Assembly (NCBI RefSeq): GCF_014635185.1
Contig: NZ_BMCM01000004.1
Span: 186,001 to 250,000, forward strand
Origin: Microbacterium murale
Lineage (GTDB): Bacteria > Actinomycetota > Actinomycetes > Actinomycetales > Microbacteriaceae
Reading direction: 5' to 3'
Length of the DNA stretch: 64,000 nt
The notes beneath the pieces are model-generated. The model was given only the letters and a program-made list of their open reading frames with translations. It searched no databases and was not told where the DNA came from. Positions 53,975-63,914 of the stretch are shown piece by piece; position 1 is the first letter of the stretch, and the number at the start of each line of letters is the position of its first letter. Both the position numbers and the translations under genes were made by a program.

Positions 53975-54733
53975 ATGCCAGCTCCGGTCCAGCTCCCCCG
54001 ACTCTCCTGGGGGAATCCCGACGCCCAGCACACCGCCCTGCTCGTGCACGGACTCGGCTCCTCCGGCGCCCTCATGTGGCGGCTGGGCGATGCGCTCGCG
54101 AATGCCGGCTGGCATGCCGTCGCGATCGATCTGCGTGGCCACGGCGACGCACCCCGTGCCCTGGACTACACCGTGGGCGCCTATGCGGCGGACCTCGCCG
54201 CGCTCTCCCCCACTCGCGGCGGCGCATGGGACGCCGTCATCGGTCACTCGCTCGGCGGTGCGGCGAGCACCGTGGCCGCGGCATCCGATCCTCGCTGGAC
54301 GCGCAGACTCGTCCTCATCGACCCGGCCATCCTCGTCGATGGCAAAGACGCATCGATCGTGCGTCGCAGTCAGGAGCGCGCGTTCGCCGACAACCGTATC
54401 GAGGTCGTGCAGGAAGAGCATCCGCACTGGCATCCGCAGGATCTCGAGTTGAAGATCGACGCAGTGGTGCGGGCGAGCAGATGGGCCGTCGAGCAGACCA
54501 GCGCGCAGAACCAGCCGTGGGATGTGCGAGCGGATGCTGCGCGCCTTGCCGCGCCGACGCACATCATCGGCGCCGACCCGGCGGTGTACAGCCTGTTCAC
54601 CGGCGAGACCGCACAGACGGTACTCGCATCGAACGAGAACATCTCGATGTCGATCGTCTCGGGCGCCGGTCACTCCCCGCACCGCGACAAACCCGATGAC
54701 ATGATCCGCCAGCTGCTGGAGGCACTCGCATGA
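53975..54733 (+). CDS. Alpha/beta hydrolase
   Basis: A 252-residue esterase/lipase-fold protein: LLVHGLGSSGALMWRLGDAL (oxyanion region), AVIGHSLGGAASTVA (Ser nucleophile), and the C-terminal VSGAGHSPHRDKPDD (His). It has no signal peptide. The substrate is unknown. The ATG follows TAGGCT by six bases. It overlaps the acyl-CoA dehydrogenase gene start by four bases, so the two are coupled. Confidence 0.85.
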   Translation: MPAPVQLPRLSWGNPDAQHTALLVHGLGSSGALMWRLGDALANAGWHAVAIDLRGHGDAPRALDYTVGAYAADLAALSPTRGGAWDAVIGHSLGGAASTVAAASDPRWTRRLVLIDPAILVDGKDASIVRRSQERAFADNRIEVVQEEHPHWHPQDLELKIDAVVRASRWAVEQTSAQNQPWDVRADAARLAAPTHIIGADPAVYSLFTGETAQTVLASNENISMSIVSGAGHSPHRDKPDDMIRQLLEALA

Positions 54734-55887
54734 TTTTCGACCTCACCGCGTTCCTGCCCGACGACCTGCTCGACCGCATTCGAGAGCGCGCGCCGATCCA
54801 TGATCGGGAGAACACCTTCCCGCAGCAGGATCTGGAAGAGCTTCGGGATGCCGGATACCTGAAGATCCTCGTTCCGGCCGAGCGCGGCGGTGCGGGCCTT
54901 GGCCTCGAGCAGGCCGCGATCCTGCAGCAGCGGCTCGCCACCGCCTCACCCGCCACTGCCCTCGCGATCAACATGCACCTGGTGTGGACCGGCGTCGCCA
55001 AGGTCTTCAGCGACCGCGGCGTGCCCGGCATGGAGTTCGTGCAGGATGGCGCCGCCCGCGGCGAGATCTTCGCATTCGGTATCAGCGAGGGCGGCAACGA
55101 CCTCGTGCTCTTCGGCAGTGATACGGCCGCGGTCCCGGCGGGCGACGGCGGCTACGCGTTCACCGGCACGAAGATCTTCACCTCGCTCGCTCCGGTGTGG
55201 ACGAAGCTCGGCCTGCACGGCCTCGACACCACGAGCCCCGATGCACCCAAGCTCGTGTTCGCGTTCATCGACCGCACCGATGCCGTCACCACGAGCGACG
55301 ACTGGGACACCCTCGGCATGCGCGCGACGCAGAGCCGCACCACCCGATTGAACGGCGCGGTGGCCGCACCCGAGCACGTGGTGCGCCGCATCGACCCCGG
55401 CCCAAGCCCCGACCCGATCATCTTCGGCATCTTCAGCGTCTTCGAGCTGCTGCTCGCCTCGGTGTACACGGGCATCGCCCGTCGCGCGCTGGATCTCGCG
55501 GTGGAGACCGTGCAGAAGCGGACGTCGAAGAAGACCGGGCTGACGTACAGCCAGGACCCTGACATCCGCTGGCGCGTCGCCGACATGAGCCTCGCGTATG
55601 ACGCCCTGCCCCCGCAGATCGCCGCGCTCGCGCGCGACGTCGACGAGCAGGCCGACAATGGCGCACGCTGGTTCACGCTGCTGTCCGGCACCAAGCATCG
55701 TGCCGTCGTGATGGCGAAGCACGTCGTCGACGAGGCGATCCTCACCGCGGGCGGCGGATCGTACTTCTCGTCCAACGAGCTCTCACGTCTCTATCGCGAC
55801 GTGCTCGCGGGCATGTTCCACCCCTCTGACCCGGAGTCGGCGCATTCGACCGCGGCGAGCGCATTGCTCGGACCGCTGGAGGGCTGA
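54730..55887 (+). CDS. Acyl-CoA dehydrogenase family protein
   Basis: A 385-residue flavoprotein: FPQQDLEELRDAGYLKILVPAERGGAGLGLEQAAILQQRLATASPATALAINMH (schematic of the N-terminal domain), then FAFGISEGGNDLVLFGSDT, FTGTKIFTSLAPVWTKLG and KRTSKKTGLTYSQDPDIRWRVADM. The substrate may be an acyl-CoA or another oxidisable compound; some relatives act as flavin-dependent monooxygenases. Coupled by ATGA to the hydrolase gene. It ends eight bases before the convergent regulator gene. Confidence 0.85.
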   Translation: MIFDLTAFLPDDLLDRIRERAPIHDRENTFPQQDLEELRDAGYLKILVPAERGGAGLGLEQAAILQQRLATASPATALAINMHLVWTGVAKVFSDRGVPGMEFVQDGAARGEIFAFGISEGGNDLVLFGSDTAAVPAGDGGYAFTGTKIFTSLAPVWTKLGLHGLDTTSPDAPKLVFAFIDRTDAVTTSDDWDTLGMRATQSRTTRLNGAVAAPEHVVRRIDPGPSPDPIIFGIFSVFELLLASVYTGIARRALDLAVETVQKRTSKKTGLTYSQDPDIRWRVADMSLAYDALPPQIAALARDVDEQADNGARWFTLLSGTKHRAVVMAKHVVDEAILTAGGGSYFSSNELSRLYRDVLAGMFHPSDPESAHSTAASALLGPLEG

Positions 55888-55895
55888 CCCGAGGC

Positions 55896-56168
55896 CTACT
55901 TCCGGTCGAAGTCGAACGCCTTCAGCAACTCGTCGACCGCCTGCTCTCGCTGTTCGCCGCCCTCTTCGAACATGTGGGTCACGTGGGTGCGCAGATGGTT
56001 CTCGAGCAGCAGGCGGTTGAGGGACTCCAACGACTTCTGGATCGCGCGGGACTGCGTGATGATGTCCATGCAGTACTCCTCGTTCTCGATCATCCTGGCG
56101 ACGCCTCGCAGCTGACCTTCGAGGATGCTGGTGCGGTGCAGCGCACGCTTCTTGATGTCTTCGATCAC
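55896..56168 (-). CDS. CsoR/RcnR/FrmR-family metal or aldehyde-responsive regulator
   Basis: A 90-residue all-helical DNA-binding protein (DUF156). Likely ligands are Cys33 (EEYCMDI), His58 (LENHLR) and His62 (RTHV), a C-H-H pattern. CsoR copper sensors use C-H-C, while RcnR nickel/cobalt sensors use C-H-H plus an N-terminal His that is missing here. FrmR senses formaldehyde. The GTG at 56168 follows TACCCT by six bases. No metal exporter is adjacent, so the target is unclear. Confidence 0.83.
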   Translation of the reverse strand: MIEDIKKRALHRTSILEGQLRGVARMIENEEYCMDIITQSRAIQKSLESLNRLLLENHLRTHVTHMFEEGGEQREQAVDELLKAFDFDRK

Positions 56169-56174
56169 GGTTCG

Positions 56175-56180
56175 AGGGTA
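56175..56180 (-). promoter_or_regulatory. -10 box of a leaderless promoter (CsoR/RcnR-type regulator)
   Basis: TACCCT on the reverse strand, six bases, then GTG at 56168. Confidence 0.45.
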
Positions 56181-56225
56181 CCCCGCTGCCGCGGACGACA
56201 GGCTGTGCATGCGAGGATGGCACAC

Positions 56226-57503
56226 ATGCCGCGCACCCCGATGGCCCTGCTCTCCCCCGCTGATCAGGAGCGCCTGCGGGCCCTCCGTCGAATGAAGGCG
56301 ATCGCGATCGGCGCCTTGGTGTTCATGGCGGTGTTGTTCGTCATCGCGTTCTGGCTGGAGAGTCGGCAGCCATGGCTCTCCTATGTGCGCGCGGCCGCCG
56401 AGGGCGGCATGGTCGGCGCTCTCGCCGACTGGTTCGCCGTCACCGCGCTGTTCCGCCACCCGCTCGGCCTGCCGATTCCGCACACGGCGATCATCCCCAA
56501 TCGCAAGGACGAGATCGGCCGCACACTCGGCGAGTTCGTCGAGACGAACTTCCTCGCCGCTGACGTCGTCCGCACGAAGCTCGCCTCGACCGCGATCGCC
56601 CGTCGCGCCGGCGAGTGGCTGCAACAGCCACCGCACGCCGAACGCGTCGCCGCGGAGGGCGCGACGATCGCCACGGCCGTGCTGAACGCACTCAGCGACG
56701 ACGACGTGCGCGATCTCATCACCGATCTCGCCCGCGAGCACCTGGTGCAGCCGGAGTGGGGCCCCCCTGCGGGCGTGTGGCTGGAGAAGATCGTCGACGC
56801 GGACGCCCACCACGGTGCCGTCGATCTCGCCGCCGACAGCATCGCGACCTGGCTGGATTCGAACGCGGAGTCCTTCACCGGCCTGGTCTCCCGCCGGCTT
56901 CCTTCGTGGGTGCCGAGGCTCGCGCACCGCTTCGTCGACGACACCGTCTATCACGAGGCGGTCAAGTTCGTACATGCTGTTCAGGACGATCCGCGGCATC
57001 CGGCGCGACTCGCGATCGACGGCTATCTCGCCCGTCTCGCCGACAACCTGCAGAACGATCCGGCCACCCGCGCGAAGCTCGAGAACGCGAAGGCGTCGCT
57101 GTTCGACAGTCCGCGGGTCGGCGCACTCGCCGCCGAGGCGTGGAACACCGCGAAGGCGGGCCTGCTGACGGCGCTGGCCGATCCAGCGAGCGGGCTGCGC
57201 GTACGCGCCGCGCGGGCTGTGCAGGAGGTCGGCGAGCGGCTGACGACGGATGCTGCGCTGCAGACCCGCGTGGACACCTGGGTGTCCGAAGCCGCCGTTT
57301 TCCTCGTCGATCGCTACCGACACGACATCGCGTCGATCATCACCGACACGGTCGAACGCTGGGATCCGGCCGAGACCACCGAGAAGATCGAACTCATGGT
57401 CGGGCGCGACCTGCAGTACATCCGCCTGAACGGCACCGTGGTCGGCGCACTCGCCGGGCTCGCGATCTTCTCGATCGCCCACGCTGTGATCCCGGGAGTC
57501 TGA
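56226..57503 (+). CDS. DUF445 family protein
   Basis: A 425-residue protein with a membrane segment near the start (KAIAIGALVFMAVLFVIAFWL), the conserved motif EGGMVGALADWFAVTALFRHPLGLPIPHTAIIPNRKDEIG, a long soluble, helix-rich middle, and a second membrane anchor at the C-terminus (VVGALAGLAIFSIAHAV). DUF445 proteins are widespread but uncharacterised. I start at ATG 56226; a frame open further upstream runs into the divergent regulator. Confidence 0.85.
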   Translation: MPRTPMALLSPADQERLRALRRMKAIAIGALVFMAVLFVIAFWLESRQPWLSYVRAAAEGGMVGALADWFAVTALFRHPLGLPIPHTAIIPNRKDEIGRTLGEFVETNFLAADVVRTKLASTAIARRAGEWLQQPPHAERVAAEGATIATAVLNALSDDDVRDLITDLAREHLVQPEWGPPAGVWLEKIVDADAHHGAVDLAADSIATWLDSNAESFTGLVSRRLPSWVPRLAHRFVDDTVYHEAVKFVHAVQDDPRHPARLAIDGYLARLADNLQNDPATRAKLENAKASLFDSPRVGALAAEAWNTAKAGLLTALADPASGLRVRAARAVQEVGERLTTDAALQTRVDTWVSEAAVFLVDRYRHDIASIITDTVERWDPAETTEKIELMVGRDLQYIRLNGTVVGALAGLAIFSIAHAVIPGV

Positions 57504-57514
57504 GCACCCCGGTC

Positions 57515-58420
57515 TCAGCGCGCGGCGAGACCCGCCAGCAGCTCCAGCACGCACAGGGCCGCGAGTCGCACAGTGCGACCATCCGCCGAATCGGACGTGG
57601 CATCGACCTCGGCGATGTCGGCGCTGACGACGCGGGGGTCGCCCATGAGGGCGCGCACCAGCGCTCGCAGCTCGTACGCCGCGAGACCTCCCGGCACGCT
57701 GGCGGGGCACCCCGGCACGACCGATCGATCTGCCGCATCGACGTCGACGTCGAGATGGATGCGCGCCGCAGCGTCCACCCCCGCGATCTCATGCGCTTCG
57801 CTCACGACATCGGCGATGCCACGACGGCGCAGCCCGTCGAGCGTGATGACGCGGATGCCCCAGTCGGCCGCACGGCGCGCATACGCCGGGGAATTCGCGT
57901 AGTCGGCGATTCCGATCTGCACGATCCGCGTAGGCTCGATGCGCTCGCTCTCCGGAGCGTCCTCGACCAGGCGGCGCACCGGCGAGCCGTTCGAGACGCC
58001 GTCGCGCAGGTCGAAATGCGCATCGATCGTGATGAGCCCGTTCGCACGCGCGCCGCGCGCGACAGGGTAGGTGAGGGAGTTGTCGCCGCCGAGTGCGATG
58101 ACGAGGTCTGTGACTGCCGACAGCTCCTGCACGCGGTCGACAGTGCTCGCGATTCCGGCCTCGCCGTCCGGCTCGACGATGTCGCCGGCATCCACGATGC
58201 GCAGCGCGGCGTCGAGGTCGACGACCGGCGGTCCCATCAGGGTCGCGCTGTACCGCGGCAGGGCCTCGCGGATCGCGGCGGGTGTCGAGTGGGCGCCCGT
58301 CGGCGAGAGCGAGGTGCGCCATGTCGGAACACCCAGGATCGCAGCATCGGCCCGCTCTCCCGCCGTGGCCGCCGGCCAGCCGCCGGCCCGCGGCCAGAGA
58401 TCATCGTGCGTGAGAGCCAT
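57515..58420 (-). CDS. hutG: Formimidoylglutamase (arginase family)
   Basis: A 301-residue arginase-fold hydrolase. Metal-binding patterns are [20 protein letters not shown] and [18 protein letters not shown]. In this setting it should split formimidoylglutamate to glutamate and formamide, the last step of the hut pathway. The ATG at 58420 has GGAG upstream. It overlaps the end of hutI by 20 bases. Confidence 0.88.
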   Translation of the reverse strand: MALTHDDLWPRAGGWPAATAGERADAAILGVPTWRTSLSPTGAHSTPAAIREALPRYSATLMGPPVVDLDAALRIVDAGDIVEPDGEAGIASTVDRVQELSAVTDLVIALGGDNSLTYPVARGARANGLITIDAHFDLRDGVSNGSPVRRLVEDAPESERIEPTRIVQIGIADYANSPAYARRAADWGIRVITLDGLRRRGIADVVSEAHEIAGVDAAARIHLDVDVDAADRSVVPGCPASVPGGLAAYELRALVRALMGDPRVVSADIAEVDATSDSADGRTVRLAALCVLELLAGLAAR

Positions 58421-59567
58421 GGGATACTCCGTCCTTCCACACTCGAGTGACCAGCGGAACTCCGGGACGATACGACAGGTGCACATGGCTCGGAGCATCG
58501 AGCAGCACGAGATCGGCGCGGGCGCCCGGCGCGATCATGCCGATGTCATCGCGGCGCAGCGCGCGTGCTCCCCCGGCGGTCGCCGCCCATAACGCCTCGA
58601 CCGGCGTCATGCCCATGTCGCGCACGGCGATCGCGATGCAGAACGGCATGGACGAGGTGAAGCTCGAGCCGGGATTGGTGTCGCACGCGAGCGCGACCGT
58701 GACGCCGGCGTCGATGAGCCGTCGCGCATCGGGATAGGGCTGGCGGGTCGAGAACTCCACACCGGGCAGCAGCGTCAGCACCGTCTCCGACGCCGCGAGT
58801 GCCGCGACATCGTCATCGGTCAGATATGTTCCGTGATCGACGGACGCCGCGTCGAGTTCGACGGCGAGCCGCACTCCCCCGCCCGGGCGCAACTGGCTGG
58901 CGTGCACGCGAGGCATGAGCCCCCTGGCGATACCTGCTTCCAGCACCCTGCGGGACTGCTCGACCGTGAAGGCTCCCGTCTCACAGAACACATCGATCCA
59001 TCGCGAGTACGGCGCGCAGGCATCCAGCATCGGCCCCGTGACGAGATCGACGTACTCATCGGGGCGCTCCGCATACTCCGCCGGAACCACATGCGCACCC
59101 AGGAATGTGACCTCGGTGGTGATCTCGGCGGCAAGCCGCACCAGCCGCTCCTCGTCGGCGACCGTCAGACCGTAGCCGCTCTTGATCTCCACCGTGGTCG
59201 TGCCCTGGGCGAGCATCTCGTCCATGAATCCGCGCAGGCGCCTGCGCAGTTCTTCGTCGGTCGCCGCGCGCGTGGCCGCAACAGTGGATCGGATGCCGCC
59301 CGCGGCATACTTCTGACCGGCCATCCGCGCCTCGAACTCGGCTGCGCGATCACCGGCGAACACGAGATGACTGTGACTGTCCACGAATCCGGGGATCACG
59401 GCGCGGCCGACCGCATCGACCACCTCGGCGCCGGGCACCGACGGGGCATCCGCAGCCGCCCCCACCCAGGCGATCCTCCCGTCATCGATCAGCACTGCGG
59501 CATCGTCCAGGATGCCGGCGCCGGTGTTCGTCGTCAGTTCGCCGATGTTCGTGATGAGGGTGTTCAC
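58401..59567 (-). CDS. hutI: Imidazolonepropionase
   Basis: A 388-residue amidohydrolase opening the imidazolone ring. [28 protein letters not shown] carries the HxH metal site; [18 protein letters not shown] and [23 protein letters not shown] are family motifs. The GTG at 59567 overlaps the hutU stop as GTGA; a longer frame is not supported. Third gene of hutHUIG. Confidence 0.93.
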   Translation of the reverse strand: MNTLITNIGELTTNTGAGILDDAAVLIDDGRIAWVGAAADAPSVPGAEVVDAVGRAVIPGFVDSHSHLVFAGDRAAEFEARMAGQKYAAGGIRSTVAATRAATDEELRRRLRGFMDEMLAQGTTTVEIKSGYGLTVADEERLVRLAAEITTEVTFLGAHVVPAEYAERPDEYVDLVTGPMLDACAPYSRWIDVFCETGAFTVEQSRRVLEAGIARGLMPRVHASQLRPGGGVRLAVELDAASVDHGTYLTDDDVAALAASETVLTLLPGVEFSTRQPYPDARRLIDAGVTVALACDTNPGSSFTSSMPFCIAIAVRDMGMTPVEALWAATAGGARALRRDDIGMIAPGARADLVLLDAPSHVHLSYRPGVPLVTRVWKDGVSHGSHAR

Positions 59568-61204
59568 AGCATCGGGACCTTCAGTCCGCGCTCCCGGGCG
59601 ATGTCGCGAGCGTGCTCGTAGCCGGCGTCGACGTGACGCATGACGCCCGTGCCGGGGTCGTTGGTGAGCACCCGCTCGAGCCTCTCGGCGGCAAGCGCCG
59701 TGCCGTCTGCGACGCACACCTGACCGGCATGGATGCTGCGCCCGATGCCGACGCCACCGCCATGGTGCAGCGAGACCCAGGACGCACCGGATGCGGTGTT
59801 GAGCAGGGCGTTGAGCAACGGCCAGTCCGCGATGGCGTCCGAACCATCCTTCATGGCCTCGGTCTCCCGGTACGGCGAGGCGACCGAGCCCGAGTCGAGA
59901 TGGTCGCGGCCGATCACGATCGGCGCCTTCAGCTCCCCGGATGCCACCATCTCGTTGAACTTCAGCCCCGCGAGGTGCCGCTCCTGGTAGCCCAGCCAGC
60001 AGATGCGCGCCGGCAGCCCCTCGAAGTGCACCTTGTCGCCTGCCTGCTGCAGCCAGCGGTGCAGCGCAGCGTCTTCAGGGAACAGCTCTGCGATCGCACG
60101 GTCTGTCTTGTAGATGTCCTCCGGGTCGCCGGACAGCGCCACCCAGCGGAAGGGCCCCCGCCCCTCCTCGAACTGCGGGCGGATGTACGCCGGGACGAAG
60201 CCGGGGAACTCGAAGGCCCGCTCGAATCCGCCCAGCTCCGCCTCCCGGCGGATGGAGTTGCCGTAGTCGAAGACCGCGGCGCCGGCATCCTGGAATCCCA
60301 CCATCGCCGCGACGTGCTGCGCCATCGACGTGCGCGACCGGCGGGTGAACTCCTCCGGATCCCGCTCCGCCTCCGCCTTCCAATGCTCGACGGAGATGCC
60401 GATCGGCAGGTAGGCGAGCGGATCGTGCGCGCTGGTCTGATCAGTCACGATGTCGATCGGGACTCCTCGGCGCAGCAGTTCAGGAAAGACCTCGGCCGCG
60501 TTGCCGACGACTCCGACGGAAAGCGCCTCGCCGGCGTCCTTGGCGGCGAGGACGCGCGCCACCGCAGCGTCAAGATCGGCGGTGTACTCGTCAAGGTATC
60601 CGTGCTCCACGCGTCGGGCAAGGCGCGTCTCGTCCACGTCGACGATGAGCACGACGCCGTCGTTCATGGTGACGGCCAGAGGCTGCGCTCCCCCCATGCC
60701 CCCCGCGCCGGCGGTGAGCGTGAGGGTGCCGGCGAGCGATTCGCGCTCGAGCGAGCGCGCCACCGCCGCGAAGGTCTCGTAGGTGCCCTGCAGGATGCCC
60801 TGCGTGCCGATGTAGATCCACGACCCGGCGGTCATCTGCCCGTACATGGTGAGCCCCAGGGCCTCGAGCCGACGGAACTCCGGCCACGTCGCCCAGTCGC
60901 CGACGAGGTTCGAGTTCGCGATCAGAACGCGCGGCGCCCACTCATGGGTGCGGAAGACACCGACCGGCTTGCCGGACTGCACGAGCAGCGTCTCATCCGG
61001 CTCGAGCTCGTCGAGCGTGCGGACGATCGCGTCGTACGCCTCCCACGAGCGCGCAGCCCTGCCGGTGCCCCCGTACACGACGAGATCTTCCGGATGCTCT
61101 GCGACCTCTGGGTCGAGGTTGTTCATCAGCATCCGCTTGGCCGCCTCAGCGCCCCAGCTCTTCGCGGTGCGCTCTGCGCCTCTGGCTGCGTGGATCTCAG
61201 GCAT
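59564..61204 (-). CDS. hutU: Urocanate hydratase
   Basis: A 546-residue NAD-dependent urocanase. [56 protein letters not shown] and [21 protein letters not shown] are conserved; [14 protein letters not shown] is the family signature. The ATG at 61204 lies inside the hutH end (8-base overlap); a frame open to 61414 is a shadow. Confidence 0.95.
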   Translation of the reverse strand: MPEIHAARGAERTAKSWGAEAAKRMLMNNLDPEVAEHPEDLVVYGGTGRAARSWEAYDAIVRTLDELEPDETLLVQSGKPVGVFRTHEWAPRVLIANSNLVGDWATWPEFRRLEALGLTMYGQMTAGSWIYIGTQGILQGTYETFAAVARSLERESLAGTLTLTAGAGGMGGAQPLAVTMNDGVVLIVDVDETRLARRVEHGYLDEYTADLDAAVARVLAAKDAGEALSVGVVGNAAEVFPELLRRGVPIDIVTDQTSAHDPLAYLPIGISVEHWKAEAERDPEEFTRRSRTSMAQHVAAMVGFQDAGAAVFDYGNSIRREAELGGFERAFEFPGFVPAYIRPQFEEGRGPFRWVALSGDPEDIYKTDRAIAELFPEDAALHRWLQQAGDKVHFEGLPARICWLGYQERHLAGLKFNEMVASGELKAPIVIGRDHLDSGSVASPYRETEAMKDGSDAIADWPLLNALLNTASGASWVSLHHGGGVGIGRSIHAGQVCVADGTALAAERLERVLTNDPGTGVMRHVDAGYEHARDIARERGLKVPML

Positions 61205-62732
61205 GTGCGTTCTCCTTGGCTGTCCGGACGACGGCGCCCGATCGGACGAGTTCGGTGACGGCTTCGATCTCGGGCGAGAGGAAGCGATCGGGTCCTGGCC
61301 CCTCGGCCACGGTGCGCACGAGGTCTCGCACGGCGCCGGTCGCGGGGCCGGCCGAAAGCGGCGCCCGCAGGTCGAGGGCGCGAGCGCCCGTGAGCACCTC
61401 GATCGCAAGCACACGGGTCAGACCGTCGATCGCGCGCCGGAGCTTGCGGGCGGCCGCCCATCCCATCGACACGTGATCCTCCTGCATCGCGGATGACGGG
61501 ATGGAATCGACGGATGCCGGAACCGCGAGGCGCTTCAGCTCGGAGACGATCCCCGCCGCTGCGTACTGCGCGATCATGAGCCCGGAATCGACCCCGACCT
61601 CGTGGGCGAGGAACGGCGGCAGGCCGCGACTGCGCGCCGGGTCGAGCGCGCGATCGGTGCGGCGCTCGGAGACGCTCGCCACATCGGCGGCGCTGATCGC
61701 GAGGAAGTCGAGGACGGCGGCGACCGGCGCCCCATGGAAGTTGCCGTTCGATTCGATCCGCCCATCGACCGTGATGACCGGATTGTCGATGACGCTGGCG
61801 AGCTCGCGCGAGGCGATGGTCGCGGCGTGCTCCATCGTGTCGCGGGCGGCGCCGTGCACCTGCGGCGAACAGCGCAGCGAGTAGGCGTCCTGCACGCGCC
61901 CATCCTCCGGCCCAGCGTGGCTGGCCACAATCGGCGAATCGGCGAGGAACGACCGCAGGTTCGCTGCCGACAGCGCCTGCCCGGTCTGCGGACGCAGCGC
62001 CATGAGGTCGGCGGCGAACACCGCATCCGTTCCGAACTGGCTCTCGATCGACATCGCCGCGGCGAGGTCGGCGGTCGTGAGCAGCATCTCGAGGTCGTGC
62101 AGCGCGAGCAGCAGCATCCCCAGCATCCCGTCGGTGCCGTTGATGAGGGCGAGACCCTCCTTCTCGACCAGCACGAGAGGGTCGATGCCTGCGGCGGCGA
62201 GAGCGTCGGATGCCGGGACAAGGGCACCGGATTCATCACGCACGTCCCCTTCACCGAGAGCTGCGAGCGCGATGTGCGCGAGTGGCGCGAGATCGCCGGA
62301 GCATCCCAGTGAGCCGTACTCGCGCACCACCGCGGTGACGCCGGCGTTCAGCATCGCCGCATAGGTCTCCGCCACGACGGGCCTGACACCCGTGCGACCG
62401 GACGCAAGCGTCTGCAGACGCAGCAGCTGCAGGGCGCGCACCACCTCCACCTCGACCTCGGCGCCGGTCCCTGCCGCGTGGGAGCGGATGAGGCTCGCCT
62501 GCAGCTGGTGGCGGCGCTCTGGTGCGATGAAGGTCGTGGCGAGCGCGCCGAAGCCGGTGGACACTCCGTAGTGAGGATGCGGATCCGCGGCGAGCGCATC
62601 GACCACACCGCGCGTCTCGGCGATCCGGTCGAGGGCCCCTTCATCGAGCGAGACACGGGCACCGTGACGGGCGACGGCGACGACGTCTGCGGGTGACAAC
62701 GGCGCAGCACCGACGAGAACGGGTTCAGTCAT
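61197..62732 (-). CDS. hutH: Histidine ammonia-lyase
   Basis: A 511-residue MIO enzyme that turns histidine into urocanate. The cofactor segment reads [14 protein letters not shown], so the MIO triad is Cys144-Ser145-Gly146, not the usual Ala-Ser-Gly. Tyr56 (HYGVSTGFG) is in place, as is [13 protein letters not shown] use ATG 62732 (MTEPVLVGA) with AAGG close upstream; the frame extends to 62849 across the regulatory region. It heads the hut operon, divergent from an IclR regulator. Confidence 0.94.
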   Translation of the reverse strand: MTEPVLVGAAPLSPADVVAVARHGARVSLDEGALDRIAETRGVVDALAADPHPHYGVSTGFGALATTFIAPERRHQLQASLIRSHAAGTGAEVEVEVVRALQLLRLQTLASGRTGVRPVVAETYAAMLNAGVTAVVREYGSLGCSGDLAPLAHIALAALGEGDVRDESGALVPASDALAAAGIDPLVLVEKEGLALINGTDGMLGMLLLALHDLEMLLTTADLAAAMSIESQFGTDAVFAADLMALRPQTGQALSAANLRSFLADSPIVASHAGPEDGRVQDAYSLRCSPQVHGAARDTMEHAATIASRELASVIDNPVITVDGRIESNGNFHGAPVAAVLDFLAISAADVASVSERRTDRALDPARSRGLPPFLAHEVGVDSGLMIAQYAAAGIVSELKRLAVPASVDSIPSSAMQEDHVSMGWAAARKLRRAIDGLTRVLAIEVLTGARALDLRAPLSAGPATGAVRDLVRTVAEGPGPDRFLSPEIEAVTELVRSGAVVRTAKENAHA

Positions 62733-62783
62733 GCCTTGATTCCACACCGGGTCGATGGCGCCGGACAGTGGTCCGTGGCATCC

Positions 62784-62805
62784 TGTGTCTGTGATCCCAG
62801 ACACA
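62784..62805. promoter_or_regulatory. Palindromic operator spanning the IclR start codon
   Basis: TGTGTCTG (62784-62791) and CAGACACA (62798-62805) are perfect inverted repeats around six bases. The GTG start of the IclR gene (62791-62793) lies inside it, 58 bases from the hutH ATG. The IclR protein probably controls both itself and hut here. Confidence 0.65.
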
Positions 62806-63555
62806 AGGCGAATCGTGCAGGTACCGGCCGCCGACCATACGCTGCGCATCCTGCGTTACATGGCCGGGCGTCCGGCGCCCGTCGCGGCATCCGCGATCGC
62901 CCGAGAGCTGCAGCTTCCACGATCGACGATCCACCATCTGCTGAACACGCTCAGCGCGCACGGATTCGTGCTGCACCTGCGTGAGGAGCGTCGCTGGGCA
63001 CTGGGGACCACGGCATCCGAACTCGCCGGGGGCTTCGCCCGTCAGCAGCCGCTCGCGCGGCTCGGACGCCCTCTGGTCGCGGCCCTCGCCGATCGTCTGG
63101 GCGAGAGCACTCATCTGGCGGTGCTGAGCGGCGCCGATGTCGTGTACATCGTCGAGGAGCGTGCGCCGAGGAGACCCGCTCTCGTGACGGACGTCGGTGT
63201 GCGCCTGCCCGCCCATCTCACGGCGACCGGTCGGGCGATGCTCGCCGCTCTCCCCCGCGAGCAGGTGCGCGCCCTGTATCCGGACGCCGCGGCGTTCTCG
63301 ACCCGCGCCGGGGTGCCGATGCGGCCGGCAGGTCTGCGGGAAGAGCTGCGCAGCGTGCGGGCGGCGGGCTTCGCTTCGGAGCACGGCGAGGTGACGGCAG
63401 GGATCCGATCGGCCGGAGCAGCAGTGCTCGACGCCTCCGGCTGGCCGCTCGCCGCGGTCGCCGTGACGTGGGCCGATGGGTCGGGCCCTGACGAGACGGA
63501 TGCCGCCACCGCAGTGCGCGAGACGGCGGCAGAACTCCAGCGCCGACTGCGCTGA
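62791..63555 (+). CDS. IclR-family regulator of the hut operon
   Basis: A 254-residue regulator. The N-terminal winged helix reads AADHTLRILRYMAGRPAPVAASAIARELQLPRSTIHHLLNTL; the effector domain follows with LGESTHLAVLSGADVVYIVEE and LTATGRAMLAAL. I start at the GTG at 62791 because the helix begins soon after; a frame open to 62755 is possible. It is divergent from hutHUIG. Histidine use in other bacteria is often under HutC (GntR) or, in actinobacteria, IclR types. Urocanate is a plausible effector. Confidence 0.88.
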   Translation: MIPDTRRIVQVPAADHTLRILRYMAGRPAPVAASAIARELQLPRSTIHHLLNTLSAHGFVLHLREERRWALGTTASELAGGFARQQPLARLGRPLVAALADRLGESTHLAVLSGADVVYIVEERAPRRPALVTDVGVRLPAHLTATGRAMLAALPREQVRALYPDAAAFSTRAGVPMRPAGLREELRSVRAAGFASEHGEVTAGIRSAGAAVLDASGWPLAAVAVTWADGSGPDETDAATAVRETAAELQRRLR

Positions 63556-63571
63556 TCCACCGGACTCAAAG

Positions 63572-63627
63572 GTGGAGGGAGCCGCCGGGCCACCCGCCCG
63601 ACGACCCCCTCCACAGGAACCGGTTCC
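63572..63627. terminator. Terminator region between the IclR gene and a small convergent gene
   Basis: GTGGAGGG (63572-63579) pairs with CCCTCCAC (63607-63614), followed by the perfect palindrome GGAACCGGTTCC (63616-63627) and TTCT. It can serve both directions. Confidence 0.55.
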
Positions 63628-63635
63628 TTCTCCGA

Positions 63636-63770
63636 TCAGCCGTTCGCGCCCTTGCGGGGCTTGAGGAATGTGGCCGGCTCCTGCTTCGCGCGCTTCGCCG
63701 CTCGCTTCTCCTTCAGCGATGACTGCGCAGTCTTCTTTCCTGCTTTTGCGTTGGGTGTCTTTCCAGACAT
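63636..63770 (-). CDS. Very small basic protein, 44 residues
   Basis: ATG at 63770 to TGA at 63636 encodes a Lys/Arg/Ala-rich peptide: it starts MSGKTPNAKAGKK, has KEKRAAKRAKQEPATF in the middle and ends PRKGANG. GGGAAGCGAG precedes the start, and codons fit the genome. No domain is known to me; the charge suggests nucleic-acid or ribosome contact, which is speculation. Confidence 0.65.
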   Translation of the reverse strand: MSGKTPNAKAGKKTAQSSLKEKRAAKRAKQEPATFLKPRKGANG

Positions 63771-63902
63771 CGGGACTCGCTTCCCCTCTCGTTCGGCTGG
63801 CGGGTGTAACCCATGACCATAGCCGGTTCCACAGGGAAGTCAAATTACCCGGTGAGAAGGAAAAAACCGAAACCGGATCGCATCCGCCGATCGAGATCGC
63901 AC

Positions 63903-63908
63903 TACGCT
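63903..63908 (+). promoter_or_regulatory. -10 box of a leaderless promoter (AEC transporter)
   Basis: TACGCT, six bases, then GTG at 63915. Confidence 0.45.
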
Positions 63909-63914
63909 CGAAGG

